Below, piece by piece: positions 47,890-54,659 of a stretch of 64,000 bases of DNA; positions within the stretch are counted from its first letter, which is position 1, and every line of letters begins with the position of its first letter. The position numbers were made by a program, and so were the translations under genes. The notes below the pieces were generated by a model. The model was not told the DNA's origin. It ran no database searches and saw nothing but the letters and a program-made list of their open reading frames with translations. This DNA comes from Virgibacillus oceani (GTDB lineage Bacteria; Bacillota; Bacilli; Bacillales; Amphibacillaceae), in assembly GCF_014638995.1 (NCBI RefSeq), contig NZ_BMFR01000001.1:434001-498000 (forward strand), written 5' to 3'.

Positions 47890-48426
47890 ATGGCTGTAAT
47901 TTCTTTAATCAGCACATGGTTAATACCGTGTTTTATATTACTCGTTCTTATTGTAGCTTCATGGAAACGTATACCCACATACGAAATATTTGTAGAAGGG
48001 GGGAAAGAAGGTGTCAAAATGGCATTTACTTTACTTCCCTTTTTAGTAGGTATGATTGTTTCCATATCTATATTGCGTGCATCGGGTGCTTTAGATGCTT
48101 TTGTTGGATTACTTTCTCCGTTATTGAGTTACTTCGGTGTACCTCCAGATATCGTACCACTTGCACTAGTAAGACCGATATCTGGAACCGCAGCATTGGG
48201 TGTTACGACTGAGATAATCGATTCATACGGACCAGACTCTTTTGTTGGAAGGTTAGCTTCAACCATGCAAGGAAGTACAGATACAACATTATACATTTTG
48301 ACCGTTTATTTTGGGGCTGTCGGAATAAAGAAAATGAGGTATGCATTAAAGGTTGGACTATTAGCAGACTTAATTGGTATAATAGCCTCGATTGTAATAG
48401 TAACAATTATATTTGGACAATCGTAA
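47890..48426 (+). CDS. spmB: Spore maturation protein B
   Basis: 178-aa Gate-domain membrane protein: EGGKEGVKMAFTLLPFLVGM, ALVRPISGTAALGVTTEI, ASTMQGSTDTTLYIL. Full length, GGAGGG upstream. It is the last chromosomal gene before the prophage; the rluB-type gene usually following is displaced. Confidence 0.92.
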   Translation: MAVISLISTWLIPCFILLVLIVASWKRIPTYEIFVEGGKEGVKMAFTLLPFLVGMIVSISILRASGALDAFVGLLSPLLSYFGVPPDIVPLALVRPISGTAALGVTTEIIDSYGPDSFVGRLASTMQGSTDTTLYILTVYFGAVGIKKMRYALKVGLLADLIGIIASIVIVTIIFGQS

Positions 48427-48432
48427 AAGTAG

Positions 48433-48451
48433 CGTTAACGTTAGGTTAACG
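48433..48451. repeat. Palindrome at the chromosome-prophage junction
   Basis: CGTTAAC-GTTAG-GTTAACG, perfect 7-bp arms, 7 bases after spmB. It is either a host operator or related to the attachment site. The left attachment site should lie in 48427-48566, but its core cannot be recognised without the right end. Confidence 0.4.
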
Positions 48452-48566
48452 ATTAAGAAGTGCAGAAACGGCTTTGAACATTGATATAATGCGATTTATA
48501 AAAATGTAAATTGGTTTAAAATCACACTAGTTTATGGTGGTAATACACAAGTAATAGACAAAATTG

Positions 48567-49598
48567 TCAAATTAAATCAACTGCTTTTAGTAATTCATTA
48601 ATGTTTTTATGTGTGTAAACTTTATCTGTAATGTCTTGTGAGGAATGACCCATGATTTTCTTTATAGATAATTTGTTTGCCCCTGCATTATCCATTAATG
48701 TTGCAAATGTATGACGACAATCGTGGGCTTTATGTTCCATAGTTAAGGTTTTCATTAATGGCTTCCATCGATCTTTACGAAAGCTATTGTAAGTAATTTT
48801 ATTTTTTCTGGAATTAACAAACAAATACTTATTATTTTTATCCATTCGTTTTTCTATAAGCGGAAGGATTTTTTTATTAATAGGGATTATCCTGTCTATA
48901 CCGGCATCTGTTTTAATGCCTCCAGACATGTATCTCTCTGTTAAATTTATATTTTCGTTTTCAATCAAAATTAATTCTCCTGGCCGCAACCCTGTATAAA
49001 TCATTATAAGAGCCATATCGGTGTTTTCTTGACTCTCTAGACTATTCCATAGTTTTTCAATTTGAATATCAGAGAATGGTTCCCTATCGCTTTCAGTATT
49101 ATCTTTTGGTAACGTAACAAAATTTGCATAATTTTTATCAGTAATGTCATTCTCTAATGCAAACTTAAATAATTGGCCATAAAGAGTTTTTGTAATTGAC
49201 TTAGTACTGTGAGATTTGTCCATATTGTCAATGATTGCTTGCATATGCGATTTTCTTATGTCGATAAATTTCATTCTATGTAGCGATTCTGATAGATTGA
49301 ATCCAGATTTATATCCTCTCGTTACAGGTTTTTCTCTAAACTTATCTTTGCTCCATAACTCATATATTTCAGCAAAAGTAATTCTTTTAGAATCAATATC
49401 ATATGGGTCTTTATTATAATCAGCGAGCGCAATCATTGCTTCAGGTCTTGATTTATAATATCCTATAGTCTTGTATTTCTGTTTTACCTTACCTGTTTTC
49501 TCATTAATTTCCCAACCAATTGTTACTCTAGCACCATATTGTTTTCTTCTTTTGCCAGATAATTTAAAAACCGATCCGTATCCATTCGGATTTTTCAT
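48567..49598 (-). CDS. int: Prophage tyrosine integrase
   Basis: 343 aa: N-terminal arm-binding/AP2-like segment (1-60), core-binding domain (about 65-165) and catalytic domain with YTGLRPGELILIE, HDCRHTFATLM, KKIMGHSSQDIT and Tyr in KVYTHKN. It is transcribed towards spmB, its gene ending 140 bases from spmB, so it marks the left prophage end. GGTGATATAA precedes the ATG. Confidence 0.93.
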   Translation of the reverse strand: MKNPNGYGSVFKLSGKRRKQYGARVTIGWEINEKTGKVKQKYKTIGYYKSRPEAMIALADYNKDPYDIDSKRITFAEIYELWSKDKFREKPVTRGYKSGFNLSESLHRMKFIDIRKSHMQAIIDNMDKSHSTKSITKTLYGQLFKFALENDITDKNYANFVTLPKDNTESDREPFSDIQIEKLWNSLESQENTDMALIMIYTGLRPGELILIENENINLTERYMSGGIKTDAGIDRIIPINKKILPLIEKRMDKNNKYLFVNSRKNKITYNSFRKDRWKPLMKTLTMEHKAHDCRHTFATLMDNAGANKLSIKKIMGHSSQDITDKVYTHKNINELLKAVDLI

Positions 49599-49612
49599 TT
49601 ATATCACCATCT

Positions 49613-50075
49613 TTATTTAATATCTTTATGAATTGATAAGGGATCTAAATATAAAACGTGATCATTGTCAATTCTCGCTTGAGTCCCATATTTATCTCGA
49701 TAATACTTTAAACTTTCTTCAAGAAATTCTTCAGTAACATTATAATGTTTCAGCAATTTCAAACCTTGATCTACATCCTTTTTTAAAAGGATAAATAAAA
49801 CTTCTTAATGGTACCAATCGTTTAAATGCCCACTGCCTAGCACGTTTTTCTTGTTTTCTATTTATTAAGTCTGACTGATCAATTATATCTCCAATCGTTG
49901 TAAGGTGGTGTCCAATTTCCTCAGCTAGAACGCATGCTTTTTCGGTTGATGATTTAATTCCTTTGTTGATCCATATGACATTATTTCCGTACAGCCCTTT
50001 AATTCTTTTTCTCATATTTTTTTCTTGCACCTCTATATTTAGTGCTGTTGCTTCAGACTGTAACCTTTCGTACAT
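49613..50075 (-). pseudogene. ImmA/IrrE-type metallopeptidase, frameshifted
   Basis: The first frame (ATG at 50075) gives 111 aa with CVLAEEIGHHLTTIGD, the ImmA zinc motif, then RARQWAFKRLVPLRSFI and RSRFEIAETL-stop. In the +1 frame the sequence goes on with HYNVTEEFLEESLKYYRDKY to a stop at 49613, the normal C-terminus. One extra base near 49747-49751 (an A in GAAAC of the coding strand) explains the break. ImmA cleaves the phage repressor to trigger induction. It could be a true mutation or a sequencing error. Confidence 0.75.
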
Positions 50076-50098
50076 CTAATTGCCCCCTTAATAATTTA

Positions 50099-50407
50099 TT
50101 AATTTCTTTTTGATTTTAAGTATTTCTTGAAATTCTCTATTTCCTCTAGTTCATCTTCTGTCCAGTCTTCACCATCGTGATGTGCTGCAATTGTTTCTAT
50201 TTTTTCTAGGCCACCATCTTCAATAATTTGACTTTTTTTAAGTCCAAAATGATCAGCGATCTTCTGAATTGTCCCCATTCTAGGTTGCTTGGTACCCTTC
50301 TCCCATGTAGAAACGGCTTTATCTGAAACGCCTGCTATATCTGCTAACTCTTGTTGAGTTAAATCATGTCTTTCTCTTAAGATCTTTAAATTTTCACTAA
50401 TTCCCAT
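50099..50407 (-). CDS. Prophage repressor, ImmR/CI-like
   Basis: 102 aa. An XRE helix-turn-helix (LTQQELADIAGVSDKAVSTW) occupies residues about 17-60, then an acidic C-terminus (EDWTEDELEEIENFKKYLKS). There is no self-cleavage peptidase domain, so inactivation would depend on the adjacent ImmA. It would bind the TCTACT-N3-AGTAGA sites near its promoter. Divergent from the Cro-like gene. Confidence 0.87.
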   Translation of the reverse strand: MGISENLKILRERHDLTQQELADIAGVSDKAVSTWEKGTKQPRMGTIQKIADHFGLKKSQIIEDGGLEKIETIAAHHDGEDWTEDELEEIENFKKYLKSKRN

Positions 50408-50429
50408 AATTTTCTCCCTCTATTTAATT

Positions 50430-50444
50430 TCTATTATAAGTAGA
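50430..50444. promoter_or_regulatory. Operator O1
   Basis: TCTATT-ATA-AGTAGA, matching the repeated palindrome TCTACT-N3-AGTAGA with one mismatch. It overlaps the transcription start/-10 side of the repressor promoter, so it suits autoregulation. Confidence 0.6.
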
Positions 50445-50472
50445 TTATATTCCACATGTCGAAAAATTTCAA
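50444..50472 (-). promoter_or_regulatory. Repressor promoter
   Basis: On the minus strand TTGAAA (50467-50472), 17-base spacer, TATAAT (50444-50449). It would drive the repressor, immA and int genes. Confidence 0.75.
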
Positions 50473-50508
50473 CAACAAAAGTAGAATTTTTTCGAACTTT
50501 TGTTGTTG
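50470..50508. repeat. 13-bp inverted repeat between the divergent promoters
   Basis: CAACAACAAAAGT (50470-50482) and ACTTTTGTTGTTG (50496-50508) form a perfect inverted repeat around 13 bases, overlapping both -35 boxes. The left arm is followed by a GTAGA half-site. Confidence 0.8.
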
Positions 50509-50534
50509 ACATTCTACTTTTAGTAGATTATTAT
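50506..50534 (+). promoter_or_regulatory. Early rightward promoter with operator O2 in its spacer
   Basis: TTGACA (50506-50511), 17-base spacer, TATTAT (50529-50534). The perfect palindrome TCTACT-TTT-AGTAGA (50513-50527) lies inside the spacer, where repressor binding would exclude RNA polymerase. Confidence 0.8.
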
Positions 50535-50568
50535 TGACGTACAAACTTAACTGCGAGGTGATAAAAAC

Positions 50569-50808
50569 ATGGGAATGACTCTTAAACAAGCTAGACATCT
50601 GACTGATTTGAGCCAAGAGAAACTAGCTGATTTACTTGGTGTTCATCGACATACCTATATGAAATGGGAAAGGAACCCTGATGAGATGACCATAGGTGAG
50701 GCAAAACATTTTTCAAAAGTTACAGGTATCCCAATAGATGATATAAATTTTTTTGATATCCACTCTACTTTAAGTAGAAGTATGAGGGGTGTTGCAAATG
50801 AGTCTTGA
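50569..50808 (+). CDS. Cro-like helix-turn-helix regulator
   Basis: 79 aa with an XRE-type helix-turn-helix (LSQEKLADLLGVHRHTYMKW). It is the first gene of the rightward early operon; GAGGTGATAAAAAC precedes the ATG. The codons for STLSR near its end are themselves an operator copy (O3). Confidence 0.82.
   Translation: MGMTLKQARHLTDLSQEKLADLLGVHRHTYMKWERNPDEMTIGEAKHFSKVTGIPIDDINFFDIHSTLSRSMRGVANES
50764..50778. promoter_or_regulatory. Operator O3 inside the Cro-like gene
   Basis: Perfect TCTACT-TTA-AGTAGA within coding sequence, 20 bases before the next gene start. A second repressor contact point for the early operon. Confidence 0.65.
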
Positions 50809-51001
50809 TACAACTAGGGAAATTCAAAGCATAAAAGTATCTGAGGCAGCTAAGCTAATCGGTAAATCTGAACAGTTTGTGAGGATTGGATTGCAACAGA
50901 AAATTCTACCATTTGGAGTAGCAATTCAGATGTCATCTAAGTGGACATATCACATTTCACCAAAGTTACTTAATGAATACATAGGAGGTGAAACAAAATG
51001 A
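50798..51001 (+). CDS. Excisionase-like small DNA-binding protein
   Basis: 67 aa. VSEAAKLIGKSEQFVRIGLQ resembles the winged helix-turn-helix of excisionase/MerR-like proteins. ATG at 50798 has GAGGGG 8-13 bases upstream; GTG and TTG codons just before are in frame but badly spaced. It could act as excisionase or as an early regulator. Confidence 0.6.
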   Translation: MSLDTTREIQSIKVSEAAKLIGKSEQFVRIGLQQKILPFGVAIQMSSKWTYHISPKLLNEYIGGETK

Positions 51002-51279
51002 ACGCAAATGAGGCAAGGGAGCTGTCCTATAAAAATGCAAGTAAAGCTGCAGAGAAAGATCTAGAACAAGCAATAGATTATGTCAATGATGCAGTAAAAC
51101 AAGCTGCAATCGTTGGTGAATATGCTGCAAGTGTAACAATTATCGAAAACAACTTATGGGAAGATCATCACTTGATGATTCGATTGCGGAATCACTTTAG
51201 GGAAAAAGGATATATTGTTGAGTTTCGCAGAAATTTACGGGATGAAACAATTATCAATATTGCTTGGGATGCATTTTAG
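50998..51279 (+). CDS. Phage protein, unknown
   Basis: 93 aa, helical N-terminal half (AREL ... AAEKDLEQAIDYVNDAV) and a mixed C-terminal half. Overlaps the preceding stop by 4 bases. Not recognised. Its ribosome site GGAGGTGAAACAAA is nearly identical to those of the next two small genes. Confidence 0.65.
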   Translation: MNANEARELSYKNASKAAEKDLEQAIDYVNDAVKQAAIVGEYAASVTIIENNLWEDHHLMIRLRNHFREKGYIVEFRRNLRDETIINIAWDAF

Positions 51280-51291
51280 GAGGTGAAACAA

Positions 51292-51384
51292 ATGCACTGC
51301 ACACATGAAAATAGCGCGGCAATTGAAATTGGTGGAACAGATGAAGTAATAACGATCTGTCACGATTGCGGACAAGAGCTATAA
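51292..51384 (+). CDS. Tiny zinc-finger-like phage protein
   Basis: 30 aa: MHCTHEN ... ICHDCGQEL, with a Cys-x-His and a Cys-x2-Cys pair able to bind one metal. AGGAGGTGAAACAA precedes the ATG. Function unknown. Confidence 0.55.
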   Translation: MHCTHENSAAIEIGGTDEVITICHDCGQEL

Positions 51385-51398
51385 GGAGGTGAAACCAA

Positions 51399-51548
51399 AT
51401 GACACATGAAGAACTATCCAATGAAGAATTAATCCAATTATTTAAATATGCTGCACAAGAATTAATTACTAATGGCGGTGGACACGCAAGATCGTACTAT
51501 TACGAAACTGAGGAAGCTGTATTGGAACGGATGAAGGAAGATGAATGA
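51399..51548 (+). CDS. Small phage protein, unknown
   Basis: 49 aa, acidic and helical (MTHEELSNEELIQLFKYAAQ at the start). AAGGAGGTGAAACC precedes the ATG. Overlaps the next gene by 8 bases. Confidence 0.55.
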   Translation: MTHEELSNEELIQLFKYAAQELITNGGGHARSYYYETEEAVLERMKEDE

Positions 51549-51681
51549 CTTAATCAAGGAACTTAAGGTGATCAACCGCGAGTTACGCGAAGGTGAGGCT
51601 TCTGAAAATGTTGCTTATATCGAAGAACTCATGGAAGCAAAATGGCAGGTTGAAAGTCAAATTTTAGGGATGGTGGATTAA
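51541..51681 (+). CDS. Small helical phage protein, unknown
   Basis: 46 aa (MNDLIKELKVINRELREGEA at the start), likely a two-helix protein. The ATG lies in the end of the preceding gene, and the stop abuts the next ATG (TAAATG). Confidence 0.5.
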   Translation: MNDLIKELKVINRELREGEASENVAYIEELMEAKWQVESQILGMVD

Positions 51682-51891
51682 ATGATCAAAGAAAAAATGG
51701 AACAAAAGCAGGAACAAAAATTAAAACAAAACGCTGCCTTTTTCAGAGCAAGCCATGCAGGTGTTGTACGTGAGATTGCATTAAATAGTGGTGGAACTGG
51801 TGATTTACGCAAAGAAATTTCTTCTGCAGAAGCAAAGCGTATGAAGCGTAAACGTAAGTTGGCGAAACAAAGTCGTCGGAGAAATCGATAG
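51682..51891 (+). CDS. Basic phage protein, unknown
   Basis: 69 aa; Lys/Gln-rich start and very basic end (KRMKRKRKLAKQSRRRNR), which suggests nucleic-acid binding. No recognisable domain. It directly follows the previous stop. Confidence 0.55.
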   Translation: MIKEKMEQKQEQKLKQNAAFFRASHAGVVREIALNSGGTGDLRKEISSAEAKRMKRKRKLAKQSRRRNR

Positions 51892-51906
51892 GGAGGGTGC
51901 TGATAA

Positions 51907-52071
51907 ATGGTCGAAATCAACAAACGTAAAGCAGAGCATCATCAGGCTGTAGAAATAAGTAAACGAATTGTAGAATTGTTCGTCGAAAACAATCTTACAA
52001 TCCGCCAAGCTAAAACAGCATTAAATGAAGCTAAAAAGTCCCTTGCAGATGTAACTATTCATCCTAAATAG
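51907..52071 (+). CDS. Small phage protein, unknown
   Basis: 54 aa, predicted helical (EISKRIVELFVENNLTIRQA). GGGAGGGTGCTGATAA precedes the ATG. Not recognised. Confidence 0.55.
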   Translation: MVEINKRKAEHHQAVEISKRIVELFVENNLTIRQAKTALNEAKKSLADVTIHPK

Positions 52072-52110
52072 ATCCGTCAATTTTGATAGTTAAGACAGGA
52101 GGGATGCAAA

Positions 52111-52272
52111 GTGGACGGTGAAAAAGAAACCTCCGGAATTTTCATTTCAGAAAAAGAATTAGATCGTCGTATAAAAACAACTAATAGAAACCTATATATT
52201 TCTTTAATTGCATTATTGTTTGCTGTTAGTGCTTTTATAGTTACAGTTATTTATTTTGTCAAATGTGTATAA
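52111..52272 (+). CDS. Small single-pass membrane phage protein
   Basis: 53 aa from GTG after GGAGGGATG: charged N-terminal half (SEKELDRRIKTTNRN) and one C-terminal membrane helix (LYISLIALLFAVSAFIVTVI). It overlaps tail to tail with the minus-strand gene at 52251. Function unknown. Confidence 0.55.
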   Translation: MDGEKETSGIFISEKELDRRIKTTNRNLYISLIALLFAVSAFIVTVIYFVKCV

Positions 52273-52559
52273 ATACTAAATCCAAGCGCTAACAGACTGA
52301 TAAAAACGGCACACCATGAAATTATTTTCGTGTGTAAAAGTTCGGATTTACCCCACATTGCTTTTTTGCCGTAATTAGTAATTGTGTACCAATCACTGTA
52401 TGTAGCAAATGGAAAACCATTAACTTCTGTCCAACCATTTTCTATTCGAAGTACATAATTATTTTCTACTATATAGTCCAGATGTTTATATTTTTCACTA
52501 ATTTTCACTTTACCAAAGACGGAAGCAATCCAAAGTCTTATAAAGATTGAAAAACCCAA
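52251..52559 (-). CDS. Lone minus-strand membrane protein, candidate moron
   Basis: 102 aa from TTG at 52559, 7 bases after GGGAGG. A beta-rich region (YIVENNYVLRIENGWTEVNG) precedes one C-terminal membrane helix (ISWCAVFISLLALGFSIYTHL). Oriented against every other gene of the rightward early operon. It could be expressed in the lysogen and act in superinfection exclusion, but nothing in the sequence proves this. Confidence 0.6.
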   Translation of the reverse strand: MGFSIFIRLWIASVFGKVKISEKYKHLDYIVENNYVLRIENGWTEVNGFPFATYSDWYTITNYGKKAMWGKSELLHTKIISWCAVFISLLALGFSIYTHLTK

Positions 52560-52618
52560 ATTAGAACCTCCCTTCATCAATCATTCTAGCAGAAGGGAGA
52601 GAAAAAGGAGGAAGAAAA

Positions 52619-53272
52619 TTGAATCAACTAGTTTTTATTCAGGACAAGCAGGTTGTAACTGATAGTTTGACAGTTGCAGAAGTATTCGAAAAAAACCATA
52701 AGGAAGTTTTAAGAGATATTCGGAACCTTGAATGCAGTGATGAATTTTCACAGCGCAATTTTGCGCCGTCAACTTATAAAAATGATCGTGGCCGAGAATA
52801 TGAATGTTACGTAATGAAACAAGATGGCTTTTCATTTTTAGTTATGGGATACACCGGAAAAAAGGCAGCATACTTTAAAGAACAATACATCAACGAATTT
52901 AATCATATGCGTCAGCAATTAACGGGGACAAGGGTACTTAGTGAAAGAGAACAGCGTATAGAAAGCATGAAATTAACCTTAGATACAGCCCAACGTCAGG
53001 ACAAAATGGATAGCCGATTAAATTCACTAGAATCGAAGATCGAGGAACAAATCACACTTGATCATGGCGAACAAAGACGATTTCAAAAAGGTGTAGCTAA
53101 TCGAGTTTATAGCTTTACAGAGGATCAGGATGAAATCAGAAAATTATTTCGTGAATTATACCGGGACATTAAAGACCGGTTCGGTGTTTCTTCATACAAA
53201 GATGTTAAGCGTAAAGATTTACAAATTGCTCTTAAATATATCGAAAACTGGATCCCGAGGCAGGTGTCATAG
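52619..53272 (+). CDS. Phage regulatory protein Rha with ORF6C domain
   Basis: 217 aa. The N-terminal Rha domain (about 1-100) has TVAEVFEKNHKEVLRDIRNL, GREYECYVMKQDGFSFLVMG and AAYFKEQYINEFN. The C-terminal ORF6C domain (about 125-217) has FQKGVANRVYSFT. Rha proteins affect phage development in hosts carrying IHF and related factors. TTG start after AGGAGGAAG. Confidence 0.85.
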   Translation: MNQLVFIQDKQVVTDSLTVAEVFEKNHKEVLRDIRNLECSDEFSQRNFAPSTYKNDRGREYECYVMKQDGFSFLVMGYTGKKAAYFKEQYINEFNHMRQQLTGTRVLSEREQRIESMKLTLDTAQRQDKMDSRLNSLESKIEEQITLDHGEQRRFQKGVANRVYSFTEDQDEIRKLFRELYRDIKDRFGVSSYKDVKRKDLQIALKYIENWIPRQVS

Positions 53273-53569
53273 ATGAAGCTGCACAATCATTTTTTGAAAG
53301 ATGATATAAGCAAAGCCAGTGAAGAATATTGGAGGGCAATGGAGGCACTTTCCAATACTATGACTCTTATGAACCAGGGTAGAATTTCAGAAGCTAAGCA
53401 CGTGTCAATTGGCATAACAAAGGCTTTACATGAACAAGAAAAACTTACTGATAAGAAAAGACAATCGGTGAAAGAAAAAAATCTATCAAATATAGAATCA
53501 TTGATTGAAGAATTAGAAGCTAAAGGAGTTCATATTCGGGTTGTTAGAGGATTACACCATGAACAGTAA
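53273..53569 (+). CDS. Helical phage protein, unknown
   Basis: 98 aa, almost entirely predicted helix with coiled-coil-like charge pattern (KNLSNIESLIEELEAKGVHI). ATG adjoins the stop of the Rha gene. Not recognised. Confidence 0.6.
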   Translation: MKLHNHFLKDDISKASEEYWRAMEALSNTMTLMNQGRISEAKHVSIGITKALHEQEKLTDKKRQSVKEKNLSNIESLIEELEAKGVHIRVVRGLHHEQ

Positions 53570-53663
53570 AAGATTTCAAACGATAAAAATTAATGTTTTG
53601 TTCATCTTAACTATTATTTTTGTGCTATACGCCTTAATCACATCTGGAGGGAGGTCATGGTGA
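53559..53663 (+). CDS. Small single-pass membrane phage protein
   Basis: 34 aa: basic start (MNSKRFQTIKIN), one helix (VLFILTIIFVLYALI), short tail. Overlaps the previous gene by 11 bases in another frame. Confidence 0.45.
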   Translation: MNSKRFQTIKINVLFILTIIFVLYALITSGGRSW

Positions 53664-53744
53664 ATGTACACCATAAAAGATTTTACTATGAATCTAATAG
53701 GTCCATTTATAGTAGTGTTGCCATTTGTCGTGATTTTATCGTAA
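53664..53744 (+). CDS. YvrJ-like mini membrane protein
   Basis: 26 aa: MYTIKDFTMNLIGPFIVVLP and a short hydrophobic end. GGAGGGAGG lies 10-18 bases upstream. The length and single helix resemble YvrJ-type peptides; that identity is tentative. Confidence 0.45.
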   Translation: MYTIKDFTMNLIGPFIVVLPFVVILS

Positions 53745-53749
53745 AAAAA

Positions 53750-53929
53750 GTAGACCTGCTACATGGAAGCAGATCTACAGAAATTGTAAACAAACTAAGT
53801 TTATCTTATTTAACTGAATATAGCAAGGACTAGTTGGTCCCTGCTTAGTGAGTAGGAGCAGGTGTTTTATCCCCCCTTCAAAATTTTGCTTTCTTACTGT
53901 TCCTACTTACTAAGGGTGGATCAACACCC
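53750..53929. other. Structured non-coding stretch (four consecutive hairpins)
   Basis: No convincing gene between 53745 and 53987. Hairpins: GTAGACCTGC/GCAGATCTAC (53750-53759 with 53769-53778, one G-T pair); GGAC/GTCC with outer GCA/TGC (53823-53844); TTAGTGAGTAGGA/TCCTACTTACTAA (53845-53857 with 53901-53913, one G-T pair); GGGTG/CACCC (53914-53929). The first has seven A before it, so it could terminate minus-strand RNA. The rest may be part of a regulatory RNA or mRNA leader. Confidence 0.55.
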
Positions 53930-53987
53930 AATAACAGCGCGTTCGTCAAACCTGCTGGAATCGTGAGACAGAAAGGAGGGAGTACAT

Positions 53988-54119
53988 ATGCCGACAGGTC
54001 TTGTATTTCAAGAATACGGAGATCCAATTGCCACCGGTTGGAAGGGTTGGATTGAAAATGCTGCAGGTGCTGTTGTAGTTTTTGTGAAATTAGATGGTCG
54101 AGTGGTAAAGGATTGGTGA
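53988..54119 (+). CDS. Small phage protein, unknown
   Basis: 43 aa, predicted beta-rich (TGWKGWIENAAGAVVVFVKL). AAAGGAGGG precedes the ATG. Flanked by the hairpin cluster and by a strong hairpin downstream. Not recognised. Confidence 0.55.
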   Translation: MPTGLVFQEYGDPIATGWKGWIENAAGAVVVFVKLDGRVVKDW

Positions 54120-54134
54120 TCTTAGAAATTAAAA

Positions 54135-54161
54135 GACCCACTGTTTAGCGGACAGTGGGTC
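54135..54161. terminator. Hairpin after the 53988 gene, terminator-like
   Basis: Perfect 10-bp stem GACCCACTGT (54135-54144) / ACAGTGGGTC (54152-54161), 7-nt loop. Plus-strand flank lacks a T run; four A precede it, so it is more terminator-like on the minus strand. Confidence 0.55.
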
Positions 54162-54244
54162 AGTAAAGATAGTTTGGGACTTTTAAGAATTCAGTTACAT
54201 TTTAATCCATTTTAATGAATGTGACAAGGAGGGGAGATATAGCC

Positions 54245-54328
54245 TTGGAGCAAACAGCAATTTACGACTACTTAGGTATTGAACAAGATCCACTCTATTT
54301 GAAGTTATCGCAATTGAATCAAAGGTAA
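54245..54328 (+). CDS. Possible phage micropeptide
   Basis: 27 aa from TTG after GGAGGGGAGA (MEQTAIYDYLGIEQDPLYLK at the start). Could be the start of a gene truncated by mutation; weak evidence beyond the ribosome site. Confidence 0.35.
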   Translation: MEQTAIYDYLGIEQDPLYLKLSQLNQR

Positions 54329-54477
54329 AAGTATAAAAATTGGTGGGTTATATGTATGTCTAAATTACGCGGGCATTTACGAGGTTGTAACACAAACTTC
54401 TCATGATGGTTTTTATGAAATCGCAAGATGTTATGACTTTATTTGTAAATTACTATCCATTAGTCAAGGTGACAATT

Positions 54478-54645
54478 ATGTTAAATAAACATCGTGTATT
54501 ACTTCCAAAGTGGATTTTTACGGAATCCACTAATGATAAGGAATTAAATAAACTTGTTCTAAATTATATGTGTCGGTATCCAGATTATGTTTTTAGATAT
54601 ATTGAAAATGGATTTGCAATATGCGAAAGAATTGAAACAAAATAA
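54478..54645 (+). CDS. Small phage protein, unknown
   Basis: 55 aa from ATG after AAGGTGACAATT; the frame continues upstream to 54403 without a ribosome site. Basic N-terminus, aromatic-rich C-terminus. Not recognised. Confidence 0.5.
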   Translation: MLNKHRVLLPKWIFTESTNDKELNKLVLNYMCRYPDYVFRYIENGFAICERIETK

Positions 54646-54659
54646 TCGGAGGTTTTTAC

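Noticed and set aside
50098..50808. Toxin-antitoxin pair instead of a phage switch
   Set aside because: Both small helix-turn-helix proteins are divergent around operators and next to immA and integrase genes, the standard lysogeny layout.
53657..53830. 57-codon frame from ATG 53657 through the first hairpin
   Set aside because: It overlaps the YvrJ-like frame, which has the better-spaced ribosome site, and reads through a stem-loop; its composition is not protein-like.
53878..54141. 87-aa minus-strand frame
   Set aside because: Opposite to the better-supported 43-aa gene at 53988, with no ribosome site. Kept in mind because of nearby minus-strand terminator-like hairpins.
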